From positions 1 through 53,496 of the forward strand of contig CANGPL010000015.1 of the NCBI GenBank assembly GCA_947455725.1: a DNA stretch of 53,496 bases, in the 5' to 3' direction. The translations under genes were made by a program, and so were the position numbers. This stretch comes from Hyphomicrobiales bacterium (GTDB lineage: Bacteria; Pseudomonadota; Alphaproteobacteria; Rhizobiales; Beijerinckiaceae). The notes beneath the pieces were generated by a model. It ran no database searches. It was not told where the DNA came from and worked only from the letters and a program-made list of their open reading frames with translations. Positions 8,291-16,271 of this stretch are shown here, piece by piece (position 1 is the stretch's first letter; each line of letters begins with the position of its first letter).

Positions 8291-11200
8291 TCAACCAGCG
8301 GGTTTATTGGCCGTCGCAGGAGCTGGCTGATTAGCTTGCTCCGCACTTCCCTCCAAACCATACCGCACGCGATAAGATTTTAAAAACGAGTCCAGTGACC
8401 CGGAACGGGCCTTCTCATCAACAACCGCCAATGCAATCGGGCCTTGCACATTGGCAGGCGCTGCCAAAAGTTGGAACACGCCAGCGTCCGGCGTAACCGA
8501 TACCAACTCTTTATACCTTCGGCCGAAGCGGTCACTGGACATCTTATCGCCCGATAAAACATAGGCGGCCGATGCCCGAAGCGCTATTTTCAACTCATCT
8601 GGCGTTAATGGGTTACCTTTCCGCCAAGCGTCGCCCAATGCGATTTCGTAATGCGTGCCGGCATTGTTCCAATTTTTCGATTTCCAAAAAATATCGCCTC
8701 TCAGAACCGAAGCTTCACGCGAGTTGAGCCCCTCTAATAATTCCGACGCGACTTGAATTTCACCCAACTCACTGCGCGCCTGCGCTTCCACCAAACGGCG
8801 AGCCGTTTTTAATTCATCAGGCAAACCGCCATAACGCGTATCATAGATGGCGCGCACGGCTTCAATGGGCTTTCGTTCAAGGAGATATAAACCCGCAAGC
8901 CTTACCGCAGCAGCGGCGCGCGGAATGCCATCTAAACGATAGTCAATTTGATAGCGAAGTAATTCGGTGGCTTGCGGCAGCAAGTCAAGATCAACCAGTC
9001 TCTCAATATATTTTCGAATGAGTTCATCACCTCGATGCCCGACCGGCATAAACTCTCTAAACTCCATGAAGAGCGCAACCGCATCAAAATTAGAAAGCCC
9101 TTCTGACTGCTCGCCGCTGATAAGGCCATCAAATTTTAATGTCACTTCTTCGAGCAAAGGCCGGATACCATCGGTATCCGCATATAGACGATTAAGACGT
9201 TGTACCGCCGTGAACGCGCTTTGCCATTTCTTCGAGTCGAGCGCCACCCGCGCGGCAGCCGCTAAAATTTTCGCCTCTAAAAAATCACCTCGCCAAAAAT
9301 TAGCCAAGGTTTCATAGGCAGAAAGTGCCTGATTGGGCTCAATCCGGCCAAATCGCAAATCAAGCGCCGTGCGTGATAAAATCGCTCTTACCTCAAGCGA
9401 GCGGTCGCCACTATTAGCAAGCCGATCATAGGCCTGACGCGCATTTTCTATGTCACCCGAGGCTTCCTTAATACGCGCCCGAAAATACTCAATCTCGTGC
9501 GCGTCAGGTTTACCCATTGGCTTTTCAAGGGCCCTAACGCGATCCTCCGCAAGGCTCCAATCACCAGACTCTATGGCCGCTTCTGCCAACGCATTATTAA
9601 GAGCAATCTGTATTTCTGAGGGATAATCATCCAACAATCCACCAGATCGCCGATATCCATCAACGGCCTCAGCAAATCGGCCCTGCTGAAACGCCAAAAA
9701 GCCGCGCCATAAAATAGCCTCTTCCTGATCGGCGAGCCTGATGTCGGACAAATCATCATTCGCCGCACGCCAATCAAAAGCCAACGCCTCGTAAATTCCT
9801 AATTCAATATGGTCTCGTGGATCGGCAAGCGTTTCGTTTTGACTATTAAAGGCACCTCTAAAGGCTGCGGCAGCCTCGCGATAAAGCCGATTTGCCGCTA
9901 AAAAACGAGCATATTCCAATCGCAATTGTTTGCGAACGGCAGCACTGGCCTGCCCAATTTTGTCAACCAGTTCGGCCTTTCGCTCAAAGACTGCGGGTGT
10001 TTTATCGCGCTCCCATCGGGCACGGTTTATCACGCTGCGATTAACACGAGCAACAGAGGGCTGCGTTGAAAGATCACCCAATGCCAAACCAACCGGACGG
10101 CTTATCGTGACAAGATCAACCGAGGATTTGACCTCAATATCATCGGCTATCGGGATGACCGAGATACCCTGAAAAGAGGGTAATAAAGAGAACTCTGGAA
10201 ATCGCACGGTATTGCCATTGATGATCCCTGATGTCGTTGATGGAACAACAATAATCCGATCGCCTGTTTCGGGATCATGCAGCTCAACGATATGGCCTAT
10301 TCCACCCAAACTAACCCCCATTTGCGTCGTTCCGGAGGATGTTGGAAAAGGAGCCATCAACGGCAATAAAGTACTAAGTTTGGGTAGCCCCAGAAATTCA
10401 ATCGAATAGCCTGTTTCGCTCTTTTGTATTTCTGGAACTTTATCATCGACCATTTCAAAGCTGAGAATATAGATCGAACCTTCGCGCGCAGCGCGAAAAT
10501 TATTAAAGCGATGTTTTTCGCGTTGAAATTGTCCATCTATTTCGGGATCAAGTTTTGTATCCAGCACAAGCCAAAATCGGTTGCCCCGAATAAAGGATGC
10601 CAAAGGAACCTTTTCTGCACCCGTGAGCGAAACACGCATTGGCTCATGCTCGTCGCTTAGCAAAACTTTGATGCGCGTTCGATCAACCGGTTTTACGGGC
10701 GCAGGTTCAGTGACCGCATCCCGGCTACGCGCTGGCGTCGCTTCCGATAATGTAGCACCCGTAATGATCTGTGGCACGTCATTCAGTGGCTCAAGAAATC
10801 CAACGCCTTTAAACGTCACATCAATAATGATACCGTTCTCATCTGGCCGCGCATCAATTTTCGAACCCTCTAATGCGCCGATGGTTAGGATCAAATTTCC
10901 GTCACGATCTGTGGCCTCGATCGTATCAAACCCACGGGGCAATTCGGTACGAATGCGCACAAGGTCCAATTGCCATTGGCCCGTATAGGCCAATTCGACG
11001 GTCTTTCCCTTTTTCGAAATCTTTACGTCCTCATTACTTGCACCGCGAACGATCAATCGTGACAAGCGCGTCGAGGACGCCGCCTCGATACTCAAACTTC
11101 CCCGAATTTTAATAAGGCTATTTTGCGCATTGGCATCGGCATTCCGTGCCTTACGCGATAAAGCCTGAACAACATCGACGGGGAGATTGGGGGGCGCCCC

Positions 11201-11614
11201 TTTCCAATTAACCGGCAATAGATCGAGATAAAGATCGTTGCCAGCCTCAATTAAATTCGGCCTTACGGCCTTAGCAAGCGCAAACCGAACGGCCCGCTTG
11301 TCGGGATCAAGCCGGGCGGAGGATACATAATTGGCAATTTCAAAACCAAGATGGCTTGGATCAAGATCAACAGGACGATCAAAATTCAAAACCAAAACAC
11401 CGTTGACTTGAGTTATTTCAACAATCGGAAGCTGCTCAAACGAAAAAACGACACGCCCAAAACCGGGCATTTCACTTCCATGGATCGATGTTGCAAAGGC
11501 CGAACTCGAAAGTCCAAAAACCGAATGAAAAAAGATGAAAACCGTAACGAGGCCGAAAGCTGAAAAGCGTTCGCCGACCAACCGCATCATCAAATTTCTA
11601 TAAAATTTTAACAT
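8291..11614 (-). CDS. Large secreted TPR-type protein of the flagellar fliL operon
   Basis: The function is unknown to me. The 1107-residue product has a long basic N-terminus and a hydrophobic signal ending near SSSAFA (about residue 41), so it is probably exported to the periplasm or surface. Residues about 45-500 are predicted beta-rich, with an AMIN-like opening (GRVVFSFEQLPIVEITQVNGVLVLNF). Residues about 540-1060 are alpha-helical with TPR-like Ala/Tyr/Leu spacing (LYREAAAAFRGAF, ARQAYDRLANSG, WNNAGTHYEIALG). It ends in a short Pro/Ala tail. It is last in the fliL-fliM-motE-type operon, 62 bp after the motE-like gene, which suggests a role in motor or stator assembly. Confidence 0.8.
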   Translation of the reverse strand: MLKFYRNLMMRLVGERFSAFGLVTVFIFFHSVFGLSSSAFATSIHGSEMPGFGRVVFSFEQLPIVEITQVNGVLVLNFDRPVDLDPSHLGFEIANYVSSARLDPDKRAVRFALAKAVRPNLIEAGNDLYLDLLPVNWKGAPPNLPVDVVQALSRKARNADANAQNSLIKIRGSLSIEAASSTRLSRLIVRGASNEDVKISKKGKTVELAYTGQWQLDLVRIRTELPRGFDTIEATDRDGNLILTIGALEGSKIDARPDENGIIIDVTFKGVGFLEPLNDVPQIITGATLSEATPARSRDAVTEPAPVKPVDRTRIKVLLSDEHEPMRVSLTGAEKVPLASFIRGNRFWLVLDTKLDPEIDGQFQREKHRFNNFRAAREGSIYILSFEMVDDKVPEIQKSETGYSIEFLGLPKLSTLLPLMAPFPTSSGTTQMGVSLGGIGHIVELHDPETGDRIIVVPSTTSGIINGNTVRFPEFSLLPSFQGISVIPIADDIEVKSSVDLVTISRPVGLALGDLSTQPSVARVNRSVINRARWERDKTPAVFERKAELVDKIGQASAAVRKQLRLEYARFLAANRLYREAAAAFRGAFNSQNETLADPRDHIELGIYEALAFDWRAANDDLSDIRLADQEEAILWRGFLAFQQGRFAEAVDGYRRSGGLLDDYPSEIQIALNNALAEAAIESGDWSLAEDRVRALEKPMGKPDAHEIEYFRARIKEASGDIENARQAYDRLANSGDRSLEVRAILSRTALDLRFGRIEPNQALSAYETLANFWRGDFLEAKILAAAARVALDSKKWQSAFTAVQRLNRLYADTDGIRPLLEEVTLKFDGLISGEQSEGLSNFDAVALFMEFREFMPVGHRGDELIRKYIERLVDLDLLPQATELLRYQIDYRLDGIPRAAAAVRLAGLYLLERKPIEAVRAIYDTRYGGLPDELKTARRLVEAQARSELGEIQVASELLEGLNSREASVLRGDIFWKSKNWNNAGTHYEIALGDAWRKGNPLTPDELKIALRASAAYVLSGDKMSSDRFGRRYKELVSVTPDAGVFQLLAAPANVQGPIALAVVDEKARSGSLDSFLKSYRVRYGLEGSAEQANQPAPATANKPAG

Positions 11615-11676
11615 TCCATTACCGTAATGACCAAAACTTACGTAACGGAATATGCCAATAATTCATTAATGAATGG

Positions 11677-12480
11677 CTATCGCGTCTTCGTCTGCGGAAT
11701 GTCGGCCAATTCTGGTAATTCCTGCTTGTCATTCTGCAGATTAGCTTGGTTCGTAGGCGCCTGTAGTCCAACCGTAAGCTTACCTGCAAATACAGGGTCC
11801 AATTGCGCCAAAACTTCAGAAAACTTCTTGGGGTTCATGCCGCTCGCAATCGGTAATACCGATTTCAAATCAAGCTTTTCGAAAATCCGCGCCGCCTCTT
11901 TTGGCTTCATCGCTTCATACATAATGATGACAGGCTTCAAGGTTGCAGCATTGGCATCCTTGCGAGCGATGTCGCCTTTAACGGCTTCATCTAACGCCTT
12001 TAACTCAGCCATCCGGCCTTCAATTTGCTTTTCAGCGGCAGCTAATAAAGCCTCACGTTCTGCGAGTTCCTTATCGCGCTTGTCGAGCTCGTTCCGGCGA
12101 GCAGCCAATCGCTCAAGGACAACTTTGTCGGACGTCTCTGTTGCCGGAATATTAGATGCCGCTTCTGCATTGGGCTTTGCGGGTCCGCTGGGCTTTGCCT
12201 CGGCTGCCGCCTTTTCGTCGCCCTTCTTGTTGCCCGATGACTCAGCGCCCTGAGGCGCGTCCGATGCACCCGTAATAATATCGAGGCTAACGGCCGGCAT
12301 TTTACGATAAGCCGCGATCGAACGAGCAATTCCATCCGCTAGTTCTTCGGAAGCGATGGCTTGGGAAATGCCAGAATAAGTGTCCGGGACGCTCGGCAAC
12401 CAATCGCGCATATTAACCATAAGCAAACCGAATAATCCAAAAGCTGTAAGGCTTAAAAGGCGCGTACCCACATTTGACAT
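11677..12480 (-). CDS. MotE-like flagellar motility chaperone
   Basis: The 267-residue product has one N-terminal membrane segment (about residues 8-24), a charged Ala/Lys linker, a coiled coil (about 125-175) and a C-terminal MgtE-N-like helical domain with PKEAARIFEKLDLKSVLPIASGMNPKKF. This layout matches MotE, described in rhizobia as a periplasmic chaperone of the motility protein MotC. The MgtE-like domain is a fold similarity and does not imply magnesium transport. It lies 9 bp after the preceding gene in the fliL operon. No motC is visible here, so the partner is uncertain. Confidence 0.75.
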   Translation of the reverse strand: MSNVGTRLLSLTAFGLFGLLMVNMRDWLPSVPDTYSGISQAIASEELADGIARSIAAYRKMPAVSLDIITGASDAPQGAESSGNKKGDEKAAAEAKPSGPAKPNAEAASNIPATETSDKVVLERLAARRNELDKRDKELAEREALLAAAEKQIEGRMAELKALDEAVKGDIARKDANAATLKPVIIMYEAMKPKEAARIFEKLDLKSVLPIASGMNPKKFSEVLAQLDPVFAGKLTVGLQAPTNQANLQNDKQELPELADIPQTKTR

Positions 12481-12489
12481 TTTAAAGCC

Positions 12490-12846
12490 CTAGCTTTTCC
12501 GTAAAGCGGCAACACGTGCTGCCAAAGCTGCGATTGAATTATCCGCACCACCAGGCCGCCGCGATTGCTCTTCTCGTTCAAACCTCGCCTCCGAGGAATA
12601 GCGATCAGCTGTAACCGGCTTTGATGTAGCCAAATTGGTCTTTGAAAACTCATCCATCAAATGCCTGAGGGATGAGACGGCACCTTGCGCCAATCGTGTT
12701 GATTCAGACACATCACTGATCAAGGATCGAAAGGTTTGTTCTTGCCTGCGAAAGGCCCTGATCCGCCGCTCGAGCACGATGCAATAAATCAGCGTCAACG
12801 CAATCAAACTATCCGTCAAAATTGTCAAAGCCGAAGAAAATGTCAT
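12490..12846 (-). CDS. Small bitopic membrane protein (DUF6468/PflI-like)
   Basis: The 118-residue product has one N-terminal membrane segment (about residues 7-25) followed by a basic, partly coiled-coil region and a disordered Ser/Arg-rich C-terminus. I recognise the N-terminal pattern LTDSLIALTLIYCIVLERRI as that of a small uncharacterised family (DUF6468, as I recall) found beside fliM in Alphaproteobacteria. Its place right after fliM and its single membrane span recall Caulobacter PflI, a flagellum-positioning factor. This link rests on position and topology only. Gaps of 13 bp to fliM and 9 bp to the motE-like gene put it in the operon. Confidence 0.7.
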   Translation of the reverse strand: MTFSSALTILTDSLIALTLIYCIVLERRIRAFRRQEQTFRSLISDVSESTRLAQGAVSSLRHLMDEFSKTNLATSKPVTADRYSSEARFEREEQSRRPGGADNSIAALAARVAALRKS

Positions 12847-12859
12847 GATAACCTCTTAT

Positions 12860-13906
12860 TTATTTTGACGTTAAAGGGCCTGTAACGCGCAACGCAATAC
12901 GTCCCTGGGATCGCCCCATAAGACCAAGACATAGTTTTTTATCGCCACTCTTAAGCCAGATCGGTTGCTGCGGACTAAGCTGCAGCGGAATAACCTGACC
13001 CACGGAAAAGCCGAGAACCGTTCGTAATGGCACTTTAAAATCAGCCAGAACAGCTTCCAATCGAACCGTTGATCGCGCCGCGGCTTGAACAAGATGGTGC
13101 CGCCATTCCGTGACACCTGAATCGTCACGTTCTGCCTCATCCGCTCTAATCAGAGCCTCATAAGAACCAAACATGCTAAGCGGCAATAAAAGATCGACGG
13201 AACCACCGCGTCGGCCAAACAAGATTTGCATCCGCAATCGGACCGCATTCTCGCTGGTCTTGCCAAGTGATATGAGGTACGGATTGGTTTCAATCTTGTC
13301 GATTGCAAAATCTGCTTTGATGACGTCACTCACCGCTTCTGCAAACCCGCGCGCAACAAAATCAGCCAAGCGTCGATAGAGTTTTAACTCAATGGATGAA
13401 TAAGGCCGCAAAGCAGCCTGTAGGCTTGTATTCGTCTCACCGCCGCCGAGCATTAAATCAAAAAAGGCAGCTGCAAGCGCTTGATCAGCAATAATAAGAC
13501 CAGAGCCACCTAGCGTGCGCGATGAAAGGGTCGCGATAAGCGACGGCAAGGGTAATTGGCCCATACCATTCGCGAGCCGGATCAGTGATAAATCTAATAG
13601 GCTAACATCGATAAGACCCGTAACACCCTGCCTGATGGACCTTCCAAGACTCTCGACAAACGCATCCGCAATTTGCCGCATCGCGGGCGAAAGACCGATG
13701 GCAACCGTTGCTGCCTCGACAATAGCCGCCTTCCCCGATACATCCTGATGCAGCGACGAGAGACCCATAAGGCGATCAATTTCCTCGTCGCCTAAAATCG
13801 CGTCTTGCTTGCCTTGCAAACGCGGCTCATCTATCGCGTTGAGCATGACGGCCCACGGATCATTCTCTTCCGTAGAGTGACCTTGGGGTGCATCTATATC
13901 GGTCAT
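12860..13906 (-). CDS. fliM: FliM, flagellar motor switch protein
   Basis: FliM binds phosphorylated CheY and forms the C ring that sets rotation direction. The 348-residue product has the CheY-binding-type peptide ILGDEEIDRLM at residues 37-47, a middle CheC-like domain (about 75-255) and a C-terminal SpoA/FliN-type domain with LRTVLGFSVGQVIPL near residue 295. The peptide normally sits at the very N-terminus, so there is a 36-residue extension (DPWAVML). The ATG at 13906 overlaps the fliL stop by four bases, which fixes this start and suggests translational coupling. Confidence 0.95.
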   Translation of the reverse strand: MTDIDAPQGHSTEENDPWAVMLNAIDEPRLQGKQDAILGDEEIDRLMGLSSLHQDVSGKAAIVEAATVAIGLSPAMRQIADAFVESLGRSIRQGVTGLIDVSLLDLSLIRLANGMGQLPLPSLIATLSSRTLGGSGLIIADQALAAAFFDLMLGGGETNTSLQAALRPYSSIELKLYRRLADFVARGFAEAVSDVIKADFAIDKIETNPYLISLGKTSENAVRLRMQILFGRRGGSVDLLLPLSMFGSYEALIRADEAERDDSGVTEWRHHLVQAAARSTVRLEAVLADFKVPLRTVLGFSVGQVIPLQLSPQQPIWLKSGDKKLCLGLMGRSQGRIALRVTGPLTSK

Positions 13907-14397
13907 TGAATCAATAATTCCTTGATCAGTACCGCATCAATTTTTTTCGGCTGAACAGCCAAATTCACACGATGCAGTAACTCCTCCTTCAATCGAAGAA
14001 TCGCGGCAGAGCCTTGCAAATCAACCGGACGCATTTCTCGTAGATAGACCTGAAATATATCTTCAATACGCGGCTGTAATGCTTGAATAGCAGGCAGTTC
14101 CTTAGCATCTGCAACTTCAAGCGCCACATGAAGCTTCATCATACGGGCACCACCAATGGTAGGCTGAGCAGTATCCGGGCTCATACCAATCATCATGTCC
14201 TTTATATCTAAGAAGGCTGTGACCTTTTTTTCGACCTCGGCATGTTCACCCTTATCTTTTTTAGGCGCGAGCAGAAGAAAATACCCACCAATACCGCCGC
14301 CAAGCACAACAACAGCGATGATGATCAGCAGCATCATTTTGCTTTTTGGCTTGCCCCCGCCAGCTTCGGCCGTCGCAGCTTTTTCTTCTTCGGCCAT
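13903..14397 (-). CDS. fliL: FliL, flagellar basal-body-associated protein
   Basis: FliL is a bitopic inner-membrane protein that surrounds the stator units and supports motor torque. The 164-residue product has a short cytoplasmic N-terminus, one membrane segment (about residues 18-42) and a periplasmic domain with FLDIKDMMIGM and a C-terminal HRVNLAVQPKKIDAVLIKELLIQ resembling the FliL end. It is the first gene of its operon and overlaps fliM by four bases. A CtrA box lies 72-86 bp upstream. Confidence 0.93.
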   Translation of the reverse strand: MAEEEKAATAEAGGGKPKSKMMLLIIIAVVVLGGGIGGYFLLLAPKKDKGEHAEVEKKVTAFLDIKDMMIGMSPDTAQPTIGGARMMKLHVALEVADAKELPAIQALQPRIEDIFQVYLREMRPVDLQGSAAILRLKEELLHRVNLAVQPKKIDAVLIKELLIQ

Positions 14398-14468
14398 CTT
14401 TCAGCTTTCCCTAAAGAAAATCACTTCACTCGATTCGTATTCTCATGTTCATGCTTGGCTTTTTAAAG

Positions 14469-14483
14469 TTAATGAATGATTAA
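14469..14483 (-). promoter_or_regulatory. CtrA box of the fliL operon
   Basis: TTAA-TGAATGA-TTAA is a perfect TTAA-N7-TTAA site, 72-86 bp upstream of the fliL ATG. No clear -10 is visible at the expected distance on the minus strand, so the transcription start is uncertain. Early flagellar operons including fliLM are CtrA-activated in Caulobacter. Confidence 0.7.
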
Positions 14484-14498
14484 AGACACGAAATACTT

Positions 14499-14513
14499 CG
14501 GCAAAAACTGCCG
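14499..14513. promoter_or_regulatory. FlbD/ftr-like dyad
   Basis: CGGCA-AAAAC-TGCCG is a perfect inverted repeat with 5-bp arms, 96-110 bp upstream of the sigma-54 promoter at 14609 and next to the fliL CtrA box. Distance and the GGCA/TGCC arms resemble the ftr enhancers bound by FlbD in Caulobacter, which activate late and repress early promoters. The binding protein is inferred; flbD is not in the window. Confidence 0.5.
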
Positions 14514-14608
14514 TTTTTACTTCAATAACTGTGCATTTACTCCCATTAGTTTTTCTAAAATAAAATTCCAAGCCATTGAAAATATTGTATTTTTTATTCT
14601 AATAAAAG

Positions 14609-14623
14609 TGGCACGCTCGCTGC
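14609..14623 (+). promoter_or_regulatory. Sigma-54 promoter of flgF-flgG-flgA-flgH
   Basis: TGGCACG-CTCG-CTGC carries the -24 GG and -12 GC elements at exactly the spacing of the sigma-54 consensus TGGCACG-N4-TTGC. It is 99 bp upstream of the flgF ATG, on the same strand. Confidence 0.8.
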
Positions 14624-14722
14624 ATATTCCTTTACGGAAATATTAGCGGCTGGGGAGCTCGCTCAGATATTTCCCGCGCTACCACCCAGATTTGGGAAAG
14701 CGTCTGTTTGGGGAGATAAAAA

Positions 14723-15463
14723 ATGGATAATGCTCAACTCGTTGCTCATTCGCGGCTTCAAACGCTGCAGCGGCAATTGGATGTTCTGGCGAACAATATC
14801 GCCAATTCGGGAACGACCGGCTTCAAATCGCGCGGACTACAATTCAGCGAATATTTGCAACCCAATGCGAAATCGGATTCCTTTAAAGGTGCCGCGCGAT
14901 CCATCTCCTTCGTGATTGATCGGGGTGCAACGCTCGATTTTACCGATGGGCCGATCCAGTACACTGGAAATGCGACCGATATAGCACTGCGCGGCTCAAC
15001 GCTGCTCGCCGTTAAAACGACTGGAGGCGAGCGGTACACAAGAAATGGCTCGCTTGGCACCAATGCGAAAGGCGAAATCATTACCAGCGATGGCCATGTT
15101 GTTCTCGGTGCAGGCGGCCCGATCATCGCCGATCCCGCCGATGGTCCGTTAGAAATCACATCCGATGGTACCGTTGGCAATCACAGCGGTCCTATCGGCA
15201 AGCTTAAGATCGTTGATGTGGCGGACCCCAAACAATTGGCAAATGAAGGTAGCAATCTTTACAGCACGAAATCGCCGCTCACGGTATCAAAATCGCCTTT
15301 ATTGAGCGTGGGCTCGATTGAAAAATCAAATGTGCAGCCCGTCTTGGCGATGAGCCGCTTGATTGAAGTGACCCGCGCCTATTCCGCTCTCGCAACATCC
15401 ATGCAGCGGCTCGATGACACCCAAAAAGGTGCGCTTGAGCGGCTTGCGACTGTCCCAGCTTAA
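14723..15463 (+). CDS. flgF: FlgF, proximal rod protein
   Basis: FlgF is a rod subunit between FlgC and FlgG. The 246-residue product starts with the rod-family helix LQTLQRQLDVLANNIANSGTTGFK (NIAN near residue 26) and contains DIALRGSTLLAVKTTGGERYTRNGSL, the FlgF/FlgG core signature with the common GFF tract altered. It ends with LIEVTRAYSALATSMQRLDD, the C-terminal D0 helix. The ATG at 14723 is preceded by GGGGAG. It is the first gene of the sigma-54-driven operon and lies 12 bp before flgG. Confidence 0.95.
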   Translation: MDNAQLVAHSRLQTLQRQLDVLANNIANSGTTGFKSRGLQFSEYLQPNAKSDSFKGAARSISFVIDRGATLDFTDGPIQYTGNATDIALRGSTLLAVKTTGGERYTRNGSLGTNAKGEIITSDGHVVLGAGGPIIADPADGPLEITSDGTVGNHSGPIGKLKIVDVADPKQLANEGSNLYSTKSPLTVSKSPLLSVGSIEKSNVQPVLAMSRLIEVTRAYSALATSMQRLDDTQKGALERLATVPA

Positions 15464-15475
15464 GGAGACTAAACA

Positions 15476-16267
15476 ATGCTTGCTCTATATACCGCCGCCT
15501 CCGGCATGGCCGCGATGGAAAAGAATGTTGAGCTCATTTCCAACAATGTCGCCAACGTTCGCACCACGGGTTACAAGCTACAGCGCCCTCTCTTTCAAGA
15601 TCTCCTATACGAGACCCTGAAGCGTTCGGGATCAAGTACATCGGACGCTGGCAATTTGCTGCCTGCAGGCATTGAAATCGGCTCAGGCGTTAAGCTCGTT
15701 TCAACCTCACGTGCAATGTCGCAAGGTTCCATCACAGCGACGGATCGTAATCTTGACGTTGCTATTCGGGGCGAAGGCTTCTTCCGAATTCAACGTCCCG
15801 ATGGTACCATTGGCTATACGCGCGACGGTTCGTTTACAACTGATGCGCAAGGTCAATTGGTAACCAGCCAAGGCTTTGTGCTAGACCCCGGCATTACGGT
15901 TCCCAACAATGCAACAAGCGTTTCGATTAGCGCATCGGGTCTTGTTCAGGCGCAAATTCCCACGCAAGCCGCGCCACAAGATATTGGCAAAATTCAACTC
16001 ACGCATTTTGCCAATAAGACCGGATTAGCCGCGATTGGCGATAACCTCTTCGCACAGACGGCATCTTCGGGCGATCCAATCACAGCCGATCCAGGCACCG
16101 ATGGCCTTGGTGATCTTCAACAAGGTTATTTGGAAGAATCCAACGTCAACGCGGTCACCGAAATCTCATCTTTGATTACCGCGCAGCGTGCCTATGAAAT
16201 GAACTCGCGTGTCATTTCAGCCGCCGATCAAATGCAGCAAACCACAACGCAAATGTTCAAGGGCTAA
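15476..16267 (+). CDS. flgG: FlgG, distal rod protein
   Basis: FlgG builds the distal rod that passes through the P and L rings. The 263-residue product is of standard length. It carries LYTAASGMAAMEKNVELISNNVANVRTTGYK at the N-terminus, the DVAIRGEGFFRIQRPDGTIGYTRDGSFTTD signature near residue 95 and the C-terminal VNAVTEISSLITAQRAYEMNSRVISAADQM. The ribosome site AAGGAG precedes the ATG at 15476. The stop is four bases ahead of the flgA start. Confidence 0.97.
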   Translation: MLALYTAASGMAAMEKNVELISNNVANVRTTGYKLQRPLFQDLLYETLKRSGSSTSDAGNLLPAGIEIGSGVKLVSTSRAMSQGSITATDRNLDVAIRGEGFFRIQRPDGTIGYTRDGSFTTDAQGQLVTSQGFVLDPGITVPNNATSVSISASGLVQAQIPTQAAPQDIGKIQLTHFANKTGLAAIGDNLFAQTASSGDPITADPGTDGLGDLQQGYLEESNVNAVTEISSLITAQRAYEMNSRVISAADQMQQTTTQMFKG

Positions 16268-16271
16268 GCGC

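Larger units (their letters stand above)
14398..14722. other. Divergent flagellar control region, fliL to flgF
   Basis: This 325-bp gene-free stretch is AT-rich and holds three signals on an otherwise plain background: a CtrA box near the fliL side (14469-14483), a GGCA/TGCC dyad (14499-14513) and a sigma-54 promoter facing flgF (14609-14623). It therefore looks like a shared switch region for an early (fliL) and a later (flgF) flagellar operon. I see no small gene in it. Confidence 0.75.

Noticed and set aside
11617..11674. Palindromes CATTAC-C-GTAATG and ATTCATTAATGAAT between the motE-like and TPR genes
   Set aside because: They lie inside an operon, are AT-rich, and match no known operator; no terminator T run is present. 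Noted but not called as a feature.
11677..12480. Reading the MgtE-N-like domain as a magnesium transporter fragment
   Set aside because: There are no channel helices or CBS domains, and the flagellar context and coiled coil fit a MotE-type protein.
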